Source of the DNA: Rugalucina vietnamica
Lineage: Eukaryota > Mollusca > Bivalvia > Lucinida > Lucinidae
Length of the DNA stretch: 64,000 bases
Assembly: GCA_964017185.1 (NCBI GenBank)
Contig: OZ024879.1
Coordinates: 42,477,883 to 42,541,882, forward strand
Direction: 5' to 3'
A program made the position numbers and the translations under genes. The stretch's first letter is position 1. Every line of letters starts with the position of its first letter. Positions 34,901 to 62,554 of the stretch are shown here, piece by piece. The notes under the pieces were generated by a model. The model was not told the origin of the DNA and ran no database searches. It worked only from the letters and a program-made list of their open reading frames with translations.

Positions 34901-37010
34901 AACTGAACTAAAAATACGAAAATGTACATCTTGGCTTAAACAACACAAAAATTCGACTCCAAAAATAAAACATTAGAACCACCACAGAAGTATCGCCTTG
35001 GAACGATTAGTAATATGGGTGGGGGCTTAAACCGGTTTTACAGGCGCCTAACCTCACCATCATCTTCTGCAGTGGTTCACAACATTTAGTTAGTTGTTCG
35101 GTCCTCGTGGTAAATCTCTAACTAGTCAATGAATCATAAAGGACAAACGAATTAATCATGATAACCACCCTGATGAATCAAAAACAAGGAATCAACAGAT
35201 TCAGGAAGCTGCCCCACGATGGAGATCCCTGGGCGCCGGATAACTTGCTGAAACCCGGGGCAAAAGAAAAACACCAGTTGAACCCCGGTGGGCCAAGCAA
35301 CAGACAAGAAGCTCCGGCCCAAACCAATAAAATGAATAGCTTTATGCCGGGGCCAATCTTAGAGTCTGACGCCCGACCCACCGGCGTGCAATTAAAGAAG
35401 ACGTAGTTATCAACCATGATTGGGTTAAACTGACCTAAGCGTGCAGACTGTCACATAACATTCAAGTTATAACCTATACGTTTGTAACGTGTTATGATTT
35501 TTTCTGAACTGAAAAGAAAAATCGTTCCTTCCTATAAGTTTCTTAAATTTGTAAACCAAGTCACCATAAAATTCTGGTTCCGAAAGGCCCTCACGTAAAA
35601 GCGTCTCTAGCCCAACATTATATTTGGAAATCAATTCATAGTGTCTGCGATAAAAGTAAGAAACTGATTTTCGAAATTTATAATACCGATAGCCCTGCTG
35701 GAGTTCGGCTGTTAAACATTTATTTCGAGTGTTTAAGTCCGCTACATGATTGAAGACTCTAGCAAACCCAAACAGCTGCGAAATGTATACAGCATACGAA
35801 GCACGGCGAGGAACGTCACCATCCAGAACGGAAAATTTATCTAAATCAAAGTCGTCGCGTTTATTTTAGAAGAAAGATGTAAATCCAAAAAGGGAGCTCC
35901 GGTATCTGTGGAGTTAGCTTTATTCAACTGTAGTTCAGGTGGATAACATTGATTGAACATGCCTTCAGAGTATTTAAGTTTCTTAAATTTGTAAACCAAG
36001 TCACCATAAAATTCTGGTTCCGAAAGGCCCTCATGTAAAAGCATCTTTTGGTTAACCAATAATTATTGTCGAACAGTGTCCACATTTAAAGCATATTGAA
36101 GGTCCTTCAAAATGCATATAAATATTGGTCAGCAAAATCTCAGTATGTCGATGAGCAAGAAACCATTAAGCCTGAAAATGTGACTTTTTCTGAAATAGTG
36201 AAATGAACTGAATTAATGTGATAACAATCATTTTATGGTCTCGACGGTGTCTGGTTATCATTTTATCCTTACCCTATGCGGCATAGCAAATATGCCAGTG
36301 TCTTTAGTTCTGATATCACCAAAACCAAATGTGGGTATTTCACCGTCATCATCAAAGGCTTCAAGCGTCTCACCGAGTATCTGTATTACCTACAATAGGA
36401 TATAGCTTTTTTGGGGTTTGAAGTGCGCAATGGAAATGCTAACGACGTTTAAGAATTATTATTTTCTGATTAACGTGGTGCAAGGGTCAAAATGACTGAA
36501 GTGGTCAACCGATCGGTCCATGTCTATTTTCAAGTATTTTGAAATAAGCATGCACCCGCAAAAAAGGGGTTCACCCGCATATAAAGAGGTCCACCCCTAT
36601 TTTCAGATACGGGTTAACCTGTATTTTAGGGGTTAACCTGCAAGTTAGAGGTGCATACCTATTTTAGGTGTATGTTTATTTTGAGGTGGGCACCCAAAAA
36701 TGCAGGTGCATGCCTATTTTAAGGGTTAACGTCTATTTTAGGGGTGCACCTGCATATTTGCAGGAGTCTGTCTAAATATAGTATGATTCGCCATCAACAA
36801 CAAATGCTTCAAGCGCCCCACCAAGTATCTGGACCACATAGAATATGGCAGAATATATTAAGTATGCCTTAAGTAACATTAGCAAAACATAATGGAACCA
36901 TGTTGAAAATAACTGAAGGATAAACAGAACATGCATCGCTTCAAATTGGTTCTGTTACATTGTTCTCACATAATTAGCGGTCAGAGACTGTGTACAGTGT
37001 TAGAACATAA

Positions 37011-37045
<35 letters not shown>

Positions 37046-39158
37046 ATTGGCTCTGTATTGATATGTAGTTCCTCTTGTACCTCTTGGTATGGATTTTGTC
37101 TTTCCTCTGAGATCTCGTGTAGGCTTCTGCCATGGAATGTCTTCTCCCCTTGTACTTTGTTACTCATAGTATAGTCAATGCCTGTAATATAGAGAACAGA
37201 GGCTATTCTCAAACGACAAATTTGTTCCTCAAATTATTGCTAATTGGCTAAATATGCAATCTGAAATTTTGGATTTAGAAAGTAGAGGAATTGTACTATC
37301 CGTGTAGCGAAAACAAAGGCGCTGATCAGCTTCGCAGTTACTGCGAAGCTGATCTGCGCCTTTGTTTTCGCCTATGCAGACTGGTGGTTTTCCCATGCGG
37401 TGGCTCAATTGATGTTATTGATGTATTGGACTATTGTTCAATTTCAAGGTAAAAATTACATGTAGTAACTAGATTGAATTTTTCATAGATTTTGATTAAT
37501 ATTTTTCATGAGCCACGGCACAGGGCTAAAACATCAGGAAAACATGTCCGTGTAATGTATACCCCCTTATACCCCACTTTTATATATCAAAACTGGGGTA
37601 TGCAGGGGTATACATATTTTTCTTAATTTTGCTCCAAAACAAAGATTGTAGGTACTCTACACCTAACTAGTCTGGTCAGCCGTCAAAATGAAGTATCATA
37701 CCCAGTGGTTCATTTTGCCGTCTGACTCCAGCGCATTATCAAAAAGTTGTCAACCACTTTTGGATGATAGCCACTATTTACAGAATAACAAGTTTTTTAT
37801 GCAAAACAAATGGTGTAAAACACTAGAAAACAAAAGAATAATAAAACCGCTATTAGAAAATTCACAAAAACATAAATTATTCAAATTTTGTTTATTATGA
37901 TGAGTTTTTAAAATAACCCATTCAATATGGCTGACATGTTTTTTTTTTTTTTTTTTTGTTTTTTTTTTTTTTTTTTTCAAAAAAGTCATCTCAGGAGGGT
38001 AGACAATTCTAACTGCGAGCTTCTGATTGGCTCTAAGAGACTGTATGACCTCATCAACCAGCCATCCACCAATCAGATTAGAAATTCCCATAAAATCAAT
38101 GTCTAAAATAGCTTGCAGAGATATTAATAGAACTTGGGAAATTTTGATAGTGCTGGAGCCAGACGTCAAAATCAAAAGATCATTTTGACGGCTGACCCGC
38201 CAGACTAACACCTAACATGCGCGGATCCAGAAATTTTCATGAGAGGGGGTCCAACGAAAATGGTAATTTTTGGTCACAGACGAGGGGGGTCCAACACCAA
38301 AAAAATCCCGAAATTACCTTTTTTTAGGTAAACTTTTCAAATTCCAGGGGGGGGGGGGTCCGGACCCCCGGTCCCCCCCCCCCCCTCTGGATCCGCGCAT
38401 GCCTAACATGCCTAATGGGATATATTGCTTCAAACATACTTTAAATTATTTTAAAACACACATAACTTGATACAAACATAAACACGTACAATCATACAAA
38501 TTGTGATTTGAACGGAAGCAATGGCTTATTAAGTTCACTCCCCATTGGGACATGTTGACTATTCACACACGATTTCCTTTTAAGAACAAGATGCTTACAA
38601 CAACACGCGGACCTTTTTCTTCAATAGACAGCAAAATGGGTTTTTATCTTTATTTTATTTTATTTTTTTATTTATTTTTTTTTTTTTTTTATCTTTTTTT
38701 TTTTTTGCTATTGATAACGTTAATTCAAGTTTCTAAGCATATGCTCTTTCTTCTCCAGTATGGATACCAAGCAAAGACATACGAGCCTCGACGCGAGAAA
38801 ACCGGTCTTCGGGGTTTCCGACCAGGTCCGACACAAACCGGCCTGTACAAGCTCAGAAAAGAGCTAGAAGCTTGAAATTTCGGATTTAAGTAGAAGAGGA
38901 ATTGTACTATCCGAGTAGCGAAAACAAAGGCGCTGATCAGCTTCGCGGTTACCGCGAAGCTGATCTGCGCCTTTGTTTTCGCCTAGGCAAAAATCCGGTT
39001 TTCTCACGATACGGCTCATTTATAACAAAATACATACCGAAGATGAGATTACAGCTCTCCAAGCCCGCATCTTTGATGGCATCTGTGACCTGGGTAAGAG
39101 TTGTAAATCTGTCCTCTATAGCCTTGAAGCGCCGTATCTTGGACATCTGTTTGGACAT
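25956..39158 (-). CDS. Gene B: copine/RGLG-like von Willebrand A protein without C2 domains, five exons
   Basis: Exons (minus) 39158-39038, 37181-37081, 36389-36273, 33273-33142 and 26273-25956 join in phase (1,0,0,0) to 789 nt, 262 residues. The product is one copine-type vWA domain: an N-terminal helix ([20 protein letters not shown]), [13 protein letters not shown] at residues 41-48, [57 protein letters not shown] and [10 protein letters not shown]. It lacks the two C2 domains of true copines and the RING of plant RGLG ligases, so it is a small metal-dependent adaptor-like protein. The partner is unknown. All splice sites are consensus and no stop interrupts it. It is paired head to head with gene A. 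Confidence 0.88.
26328..26554. repeat. M1 MITE copy 9
   Basis: The copy has TIRs and hairpin, with ATTT at 26324-26327 and 26555-26558. Confidence 0.9.
26560..27150. other. Gene B intron 4, distal part
   Basis: No exon was seen. ACGTC words cluster at 26975-27055. Confidence 0.4.
28440..28712. repeat. CAGTGCACTG palindromic array
   Basis: About twelve units near 21 bp alternate TTTTACCAGTGCACTGCTAA and its complement. The first half is in one orientation and the second in the other, so the array as a whole can fold. Confidence 0.85.
28876..28917. repeat. (ATTT)n microsatellite
   Basis: About ten units are present. Confidence 0.95.
33142..33273 (-). CDS. Gene B exon 4
   Basis: The acceptor TGTATTTCAG precedes [18 protein letters not shown] and [20 protein letters not shown]. 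Donor GTAATG follows. It is 44 codons, one fewer than in gene A. Confidence 0.88.
33280..34730. other. Gene B intron 3: no exon seen
   Basis: The block near 33540-33640 (AAGGTAGCCGAAACC, GTTAAGATGTTCACTGTTCT) is shared with 6.83 and 51.5 kb. An inverted pair at 33646-33676 and 34625-34656 (AAGGACACTCTATCGAGAGG and complement) marks a fold-back of about 1 kb. Confidence 0.5.
33646..34656. repeat. Fold-back pair around 1 kb
   Basis: AAGGACACTCTATCGAGAGG with GACGACACACTC at the left faces GTGTCGTCCTCTCGATAGAG with TGTCCTT at the right. Confidence 0.75.
34735..36060 (-). mobile_element. M5 retroelement 3' part with reverse-transcriptase C-terminal fragment
   Basis: On the minus strand, [65 protein letters not shown] and [18 protein letters not shown] are in order but with stops. 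They belong to a reverse-transcriptase family I remember as abundant in marine invertebrates (not checked). The [18 protein letters not shown] block occurs twice (35541-35603, 35980-36042), the second fused upstream of the YPPELQ block. The rest (34735-35450) is the 3' region, also seen at 51.9-52.7 kb. Confidence 0.65.
36273..36389 (-). CDS. Gene B exon 3
   Basis: The acceptor CTATTGTAG precedes [16 protein letters not shown] and [14 protein letters not shown]. Donor GTAAGG follows. It is 39 codons, as in gene A. Confidence 0.88.
36535..36780. repeat. Low-complexity CACCCGCA / TATTTTAGGGG tandem repeats
   Basis: Short units (GGGGTTAACCTGTATTTTAG and relatives, about 20-24 bp) recur with both orientations mixed. 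Confidence 0.7.
36783..36832 (-). pseudogene. Dead duplicate of gene B exon 3
   Basis: On the minus strand this reads [16 protein letters not shown], aligning to [16 protein letters not shown], but the acceptor AG is lost and the frame closes soon after. It lies about 0.4 kb upstream of the live exon within intron 2. Confidence 0.7.
37008..37046. repeat. (AATA)n microsatellite
   Basis: About nine units lie 35 bp beyond the donor of gene B exon 2. Confidence 0.95.
37081..37181 (-). CDS. Gene B exon 2 with MIDAS motif
   Basis: The acceptor TCTATATTACAG leads into [20 protein letters not shown] and ends NPYQE at donor GTACAAG. It is 101 nt, exactly the length of exon 2 in gene A. Confidence 0.88.
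37260..37406. repeat. M1 MITE copy 10, left-truncated
   Basis: It runs from GAAATTTTGGATTTAGAAAG through a full hairpin (CAGTTACTG loop) to GCGGTGGCTC, about 75 bp upstream of the gene B exon 2 acceptor. Confidence 0.8.
37532..37658 (+). repeat. M2 fold-back element copy d, truncated
   Basis: It has the left end CATCAGGAAAACATGTCCGT and the TATACCCCC palindrome, and stops at GGTACTC before the GC hairpin. Confidence 0.8.
37939..37978. repeat. Poly-T tract
   Basis: Forty bases of T interrupted once by G. Confidence 0.95.
38216..38401. repeat. GGATCC-ended MITE with G/C homopolymer hairpin
   Basis: The ends ATGCGCGGATCCAGAAA and CTCTGGATCCGCGCAT are inverted. The right half has G12 and C14 runs around GTCCGGACCCCCGG. 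Confidence 0.85.
38640..38706. repeat. T-rich low-complexity tract
   Basis: T runs broken by A and C. Confidence 0.9.
38783..39017. repeat. M1 MITE copy 11, ACGCGAGAAAACCGG subfamily
   Basis: It is full length, ending ACGATACGGCTC followed by ATTT. The donor of gene B exon 1 is 20 bp away. Confidence 0.88.
39038..39158 (-). CDS. Gene B exon 1
   Basis: The start is ATG at 39158 (a second ATG lies four codons on). It is 40 codons plus one base, with donor G|GTATGT. An M1 copy ends 20 bp inside the intron (39017). Confidence 0.8.
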
Positions 39159-39315
39159 GTGGGGCTACTGGCGAGGCTGTTACATGTAATTGACCTGAAA
39201 TAATAACAACGATTGACGTAAACAGTACTTTCCTCGGCCGTCGAAGCTGTGGGAAATTGCTTGGCTCATTGATGCTTCTCTTCCAATTTGGCCGCTTACC
39301 GACCGCCAGTTGGGA

Positions 39316-39665
39316 CCTAAAGATATAGATGGGCTGCTTGTGCCTCCAGGCAAACCTTAGACACTACTGACTGGCCATCTGATTGCTGGTTAACCACTCT
39401 GTTTTGAGCCTGCCAAGGAAAAGTGGTTTCAAGTTCAACCATTCATACATATAAACCTTATTAATTGGCTTAGTAGGGCTTATATTAACCTTATTAATTG
39501 GCTTGATAGGGCTTATATTTAAGAACCGTTTAAGAACCGTTTGGATGTCCTGAAGTCCTTATTTTGGGTAAAAGTCACATAAAATGGAGGCAACGTCCCG
39601 ACATGACCATTGTTCTTTACTGGGACGTAAAGCATCAATTCAAACAGACAAACAAAACATTGCAG
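39316..39665 (+). repeat. M4 SINE-like repeat, nearly complete
   Basis: Order of blocks: GCTGCTTGTGCCTCCAGGCA, CTGGCCATCTGATTGCTGG, AACCATTCATACATATAAAC, ACGTCCCGACATGACCATTG, GGGACGTAAAGCATCAATTC. The AAACAGACAAACAAAACA end resembles a SINE tail. Confidence 0.65.
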
Positions 39666-40633
39666 CAGCTCTTTAATTTACAAGGATGTATTCCTATAAC
39701 TAGTGCTGGAACTTTTAGATATCGGGTGACATTGTCGTTATGCTCTTGGGTTTCCCTACATTAGTCTTGATTTCTGGAGCATTCAAAAGTGTTGTATTGT
39801 AAAAGTTATTTGACGGTCTACTGTCGTGGTGTGGTTAATATATATACATTTTAAAGATTTAACAGAAATCTTAAAGATAAATAAGCATTGATACCTGTAA
39901 AGTAATGACCCGATCTTGGTAGAAAAGGAGCTTTAATCACTTATGACAACAAAAAACACGAACAATTCAATTCCTGGTTTGAACACGTTACGAACATATC
40001 CTTTTTATTAGCTTTTTAAAAACTGTGTCCGTGTACAAAAAGTAAACAATACGAGCGAAAATCAATATTTGCCATTTGCTTAAGTGCAAAAATGTCTTCC
40101 GTTTACATTAAAACATATCTTAACCATGTTGACACTGCGATTAAACAGGTGAAACGTCATGGGCTACTAAACATATGCATACGCTCTATTAAAATTATAT
40201 ACAACACAACCAAACTATGTATAAATCTTTATCAAGATTTTGAAATAGGTGTCTGTTGTGTGTAAATAAATCGTACAGGTCACGAGTGTTGATTGCAACT
40301 TTCTTTTCTTTGATATACTTAAGATTCTGTCCTGGGCCATTTCTCGCGACCAGAGGGACGGACTACAATAGAAAAGTGATGACCTTAGCTCAATCATAAC
40401 TGTTGACTAGGACGTAAAGCTATAAATCAAACAAATAAAAGCCCTTTCTTACAATAAATTGCAACTTCTACGTCGAAGTGCTTTTGCTTACATGTGGCGA
40501 GGCCTTAAACTAAAAACATAGCGTAATTGTAGATAAAAGATTCAAGCCGGGTTTTGCAAGATCTATTATCTTTCACGTCCAGCCGCAATATCTAATATGC
40601 AAGAATTATACAAGCCGAATTACTATCCTGTCG

Positions 40634-40852
40634 CTATATAGTCTCGGACAAGGCTCTGAACACAACCCGGTCTGTTTAGTGCCCAAAGATGAGCAGTTGT
40701 GTGAAATTTCGAAAACTTAGTAGGAAGACGAAGGATCGTACGTATTTATGAAGCGGAACAACTGAGCGGCTAATACACGGCTGATCAGCGCCTTTATTTA
40801 TTGTGCATATGAAATAGACACGTTTTCCCGCCATGCGATTCAGTATGGTTAA
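40634..40852. repeat. M1 MITE copy 12, strongly decayed
   Basis: GCTGATCAGCGCCTTTATTT and a CCCGCCATGCGATTC end remain recognisable. Confidence 0.55.
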
Positions 40853-41023
40853 AGAGATCATTATGGTACTGATCATACACTGAATAACTGACTACAGTCT
40901 CAATAGAAGAACCTATTGATTTCTAAATTAACACGAATGACCGAGTTCTCTTACAATATTTTACAATTTTGAGTATTTCAGTCTATACGCTATTTTCTCA
41001 ATTCATGTTTATTGGTGCTTAAA

Positions 41024-41028
<5 letters not shown>

Positions 41029-41057
<29 letters not shown>
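41029..41057. repeat. Poly-A tract
   Basis: About 29 consecutive A. Confidence 0.95.
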
Positions 41058-41058
<1 letters not shown>

Positions 41059-41244
41059 ACGAATTTTGTGATATATGTTCAATACATAAGTTTTTACGGA
41101 GGAAGGTAAAATAATGTTTCGATTTCGTTTAATGTGAGGTTGTGATATATTAATTCCTATTTATGTGATACGGGATTGCTGTGGATACTGGCAATTTAAG
41201 GATATTGATATTGGCATGTATAACATGTATAAACAGGTGCAATT

Positions 41245-41520
41245 ATTACGTTCCCCATTTAATATACAGAGATTTTTTCATATGCAAAAATTGTAAATTT
41301 CGTTGGAAAATTTTCGATTGTCTTATTATTTTTGTTCAAAACATTGATTGTGGGTACACGTCAGAACCGCCTCGCCGAGGCGATTCTAACGAGTACCCAC
41401 CCACAATCTGTGTTTTGGAGCAAAAATAAGAAAATTAGGTATACCCATGCAAATCCCAGTTTTACTGTATAAAACTTGGGTTTAAGGGGGTATTTATTTC
41501 ACGGACATGTTTTCCTGATG
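41245..41520 (-). repeat. M2 fold-back element copy e
   Basis: It contains AACCGCCTCGCCGAGGCGATT with a duplicated ACCC next to CACAATCT, and ends GTTTTCCTGATG. Confidence 0.8.
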
Positions 41521-42615
41521 AAAGCATTACCATATCAAATGACATCGTCGAGAAAGCGGTTGAGTTTTAGGCCGGGTTGACACTCACATACATATTTTAT
41601 GAGATACATGTACATTAATGCATCTGTTAAGGTGTTAAGGTGTTCTCAAACTATTAATGTATAACCCATAAACTTCGAAGCCTTAATATGCCAGTGCTAG
41701 CACAAGAGCATAAAAATCAGCATCTAAACAAATGTCAGAATTATCAGCGTGCACTGTATGTTGACTAACACTACTTTCACAAACACATACTATATTTTGC
41801 TTTTGCATTGTTGCTGTATAGCGTAGTTATCTATTGGTGCTGTTTTGTTGTTCACGTCTATGTACGCTATTGAAACTTATTTAACTTTCCATTTATAATG
41901 TTGTTTGCTTAATATTGATTTTTTTTCTTTTCATTTTGCCTGTTCATGCGAATGTATGCTATTGCCTATGCATATATTTCTTCTAAGGCCATAAGGCCAT
42001 TGCATGGAAAAGGGAGAAAAGAAACTTGTGTCCCCTATTCAACACAAGCCGGAATTTTGTGATATATGTTCAATAAATACATTTATTTGAGGGAGGCAAA
42101 ATGTTTTGATTTCGTTTAATGTAAAGGTTGGGATATTAGACTGGCTGCCGTCGTATGTTCATTTTTTCATCCATATTTTCTACCTTCACTTTACCAAGAA
42201 AAATAACCTTGATAATTTTTTTTCTACAGAGCAATCTTTCTTATCTTTTCAAGAACATTAAAGTACAGCATTTTAGTATACTTGTTGCTTGATCATATTA
42301 TTTATGTTCTTATTGCATAAAAATATATAATTTAACGACGGTAGCCAGTCTATATAAAATGTCTACATATTGTTTTCGCTCTAAACTGACTACAAAACGC
42401 TGATTTCTAATAATTCCCCGATTTTTCATCATGAATAACAGATGAGGCCTACATCATCCTTCAGAGAATTCATCTGCCAATAATTGAGCCAATAAACTTT
42501 GGCTTTGCAAATCGGAGTTATGTACTGATAGACAAAACTGCTTTAACACACGAATCCGGTGCGTCTTTAAAATCCGGTTTGTCTTTGAATACTTTGGATA
42601 TAAACAAAAATATAT

Positions 42616-43216
42616 GAACCTCAACGCGACAAACTGTACCTTCGGACATTCTGGCATTACTGGTAGAAAGCAGCAAAAAGCTGAAAAATAATGTAATATA
42701 CGTTTTAGAAATAACACTGTATTTGTAATCTTTGATCACTGGGCTACCAAATGATTGAGTTTTAAAACATATTTATTTTCAATATTTGGAGTTATCTGCC
42801 CTTGTTTTAGCCCATAATACACATAACTTTCCTATATATGTCGTTAAACGGTAACCATAGCAACCACATTATCATAAAATAGACAAAATAATTACGACAG
42901 ATTGTCTGTAAGGATGATTATACTTCTATCTTAACAATAGGTTCTGACCAGTGCTTAAACAATTTTAAGCAAATGCATCGAGTTTTGTAAGCTCTACTAA
43001 CATGCAGAAATGCATTACGCAACTTTGACATCATTTTTCAGGACAATGACGTTTGTAGGGCTCATATAGCAAATTGGTCATAACTCACAAAATAACTGAA
43101 ATAGTCTGGTCCAATAAAGACTAACAGACTCTAGAAACATTATACATTCAAAGCAACTTTGTTTTTCTAATACTAAAAAAAAATGTCCGAAGGTACATTT
43201 TCTCACGTTGTGGCCC
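42616..43216. mobile_element. 601-bp element with M1-type termini
   Basis: The left end GAACCTCAACGCGACAAACT and right end TTCTCACGTTGTGGCCC match the M1 subfamily ends (GAGCCTCAACGCGAGAAAAC, TTCTCACGATGCGGCTC). Inside each end is an extra inverted block (GTACCTTCGGACAT). ATAT flanks both sides (42612-42615, 43217-43220). The interior is unrelated to M1 and has no clear protein. Confidence 0.7.
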
Positions 43217-43745
43217 ATATTAACATGGATATAAACATAAAATCAGTGTTAAGATGAAAATTAATGAAATGCATCGGATGCATATACTGTGTTGCGATAG
43301 TTATGGTACATGTAGACATAACGCCTCATAAATTTGAAATATACGGATGCAGCAATATATTTTATCTCGAACCAAAAACGCCTTCGTAACCTGTTTCGGA
43401 GGTTGAAACATCATCAGTTGGAACACTTATAAACATTCATGATACTGAGACAAGCCTTAAACCATGATTCAATTTTGGTTTTGGGCCAGGCCGAAAAAAA
43501 CAAGACTGTGAATAACTGGTAGAGCCAAGCTTTCAGGTTTTTAATTTCAGGAGCTTCAAAGATTGGCTTAGGGCCCGGGCCGTTCAATGCTGTTGAATGC
43601 CCTACAATTCTATAAATACGTACTCTTAATCGCATATGACTAGGCACTGCGGAAATTGCTATTAGAAATTGCTAATAGATCCAAAGTTTCTTTTACACGT
43701 TATTTGCTTTTCAGGAGCTTCTAAGTTTAGGTTAGTGCCCAATTA

Positions 43746-60698
<16,953 letters not shown>

Positions 60699-60717
60699 GA
60701 GATGAACCAATATGACT

Positions 60718-60967
60718 GTGCCGCCTCATGGGAAAACCAACAATTTGCATATGCGAAAACAAAGGCGCAGATCAGCTTCGCGGTAACCGCGAAGCTGATC
60801 AGCGCCTTTGTTTTCGCTACACGGATAGTACAATCCCTCTACAATCCCTCTACTTTCTAAATACAAAATTAAATTTCATGCTTCTAGCTGTTTTCTGTTA
60901 CTGCACAGACCGGTTTGTGTCGGACCTGTTCGGAAACCACATTGTTGGTTTTCTCACGAGACAGCTC
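60718..60967. repeat. M1 MITE copy 18
   Basis: Full length. A TACAATCCCTC unit is duplicated inside. It begins 20 bp after the gene A stop and would form the 3' UTR. Confidence 0.88.
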
Positions 60968-61117
60968 ATGTCTTCAAGATTATCCACAAAAACAACATGT
61001 GGAGGAACAGCAATTTCAGTGTGTTTTAGAAAGTGAATTGTTTTCGTTTGTTTAAAACACGTTTCTAGCATAGTAGTACTATATAAGCTGCTGGCTAGAA
61101 CGGCCATCGAACCAATT

Positions 61118-61352
61118 GAGCCTGTGCATGAGAAAACCAACAATTTGGGGTTCCGACCAGGTCTGACACAAACCAGGCTGCACAGTCACAGAAGCAGGCT
61201 AGAATCTTGAAATTTCGGATTTACGAAGAAGAGGAAGTGTACAATCCGTGTAGCGAAAACAAAGGCGCTGATCAGCTTCGCGGTTACCGCGAAGCTGATC
61301 TGCGTCTTTGTTTTCGCCTATGCAAATTGTTGGTTTTCTCATGCACAGGCTC
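61118..61352. repeat. M1 MITE copy 19
   Basis: Full length, from GAGCCTGTGCATGAGAAAAC to GCACAGGCTC. AATT precedes and ATTT follows. Confidence 0.88.
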
Positions 61353-61547
61353 ATTTGTACAGAATTCCTCTTTTATTCATGTGACGTCCCTGATCTTTCT
61401 GTCTTTATGACCAACAGCACTGCCCGATTAAACTCCAAGCAAAATGTAAATGCTTTTGAATTGAGATTTTGACAGATATACAAGTTTCAGAACCCTTTTA
61501 ACAGAACCGGTAAGATATATCTACATGTATGTTTTGAAATGAAAAAT

Positions 61548-61637
61548 GAGCCTCAACGCGAGAAAACCGGTCTTCGGGGTTTCCGACCAGGTCCGACGCA
61601 AACCGGTCTTTACAGTCACAGAAGCAGGCTAGAAGCT
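61548..61637. repeat. M1 MITE copy 20, truncated, ACGCGAGAAAACCGG subfamily
   Basis: It starts GAGCCTCAACGCGAGAAAAC and stops at AGGCTAGAAGCTG before the hairpin. Confidence 0.8.
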
Positions 61638-61713
61638 GTCTTTGTATATGGTCATTTGTATAACAACATGATTAATCAGTACCCTGCTCTATGTTATGTC
61701 GGTATTATACTTC

Positions 61714-61940
61714 AGAGCCCAGTTATTCAAAACTTTGTTAGCTTAACGTCATCGTCAAGACCTCAACTTGTTAAGTAAATTTCGGCTACATAAGCAAATA
61801 CACTGTTATCTTTGTTGATAAAAGGATTCTCATATTCTATCAACAAAAAATAACAGAGTATTTGTAATATTCATGTTTTAAATTTTAACGAATCGTTAAC
61901 TAATGATGTCGTTAATTTTGAACAACTGGGCCCAGAATGA
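61714..61940. repeat. GGGCCC-ended fold-back MITE, second type
   Basis: GAGCCCAGTTATTCAAAACT is mirrored by TTTTGAACAACTGGGCCC. An inner hairpin GTTATCTTTGTTGATA/TATCAACAAAAAATAAC lies at its centre. Confidence 0.75.
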
Positions 61941-61944
61941 TAAG

Positions 61945-62550
61945 CTAGTAGTATCATACCAGAAAACATGAAAATTAGTTCGCTGCTAACAAGGAACAAA
62001 CTGTCAGATATTTTCTATAAACTTATTGTCTCATGAATTCTAAGTTTCATTTTTGTCTTGAATTTAAAAGACCATATTACCCGTAAATGTAGCTTTATTT
62101 GATTGATCTTGATTGTCTCTATTAGTTTACTTTTATGTGCAGGATATTTTTTTTATAAATCCTGTAACCATCTACTTATACAAAATTCTACCTCAACGCA
62201 AATTTAAGGTTGTTTCATATGCGAAAAATAGAGGTTACAGAATACTCAGTTCATCTAAGAAATAATCTCTCTTTTGGTTTTGCAAGTGATTCCGGAGATT
62301 CAACGGCAAAAGCCGATGGATTTTGCACACTTTCATACAAAGGAGTAAACTTTAATTTGTAGGCGATAGGAGTAATTTTCAATTTCTATGGATGTGTTTG
62401 ATGCAAACGGTAACACCCTGCATAAGATTTCACATTCTGTGTTTCTTATTAATGGTTATACTGTATGGGTGCCGTTTTACTATTTATACTGTTCGTGGTT
62501 GTCTCAAATAAAGTCTGAATGGCTTATTGGGTAGTCTGGTGGGAATTTTG
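61945..62550. other. Intergenic, no gene seen
   Basis: AT-rich, without recognisable features. Confidence 0.4.
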
Positions 62551-62554
62551 GTCC

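Larger units (their letters stand above)
39159..43714. other. Intergenic space between the head-to-head vWA genes
   Basis: The 4.6 kb between the two first coding exons should hold both promoters. No TATA box or CpG-rich core stands out. It contains M4 (39316-39665), a decayed M1 (40634-40852), a poly-A run (41029-41057), M2 (41245-41520), a 95-bp direct duplication (41057-41150 and 42049-42140), a fold-back (42136-42352, ends AGACTGGCTGCCGTCG) and the long M1 relative (42616-43216). Confidence 0.55.

Noticed and set aside
35158..35417. Overlapping frames of about 80 codons on both strands
   Set aside because: They are the 3' region of the M5 retroelement, present again at 52.4 kb. They are not independent genes.
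42454..42739. Two overlapping minus-strand frames of 73-87 codons
   Set aside because: They overlap the terminus of the 601-bp M1-type element and show no recognisable protein features.
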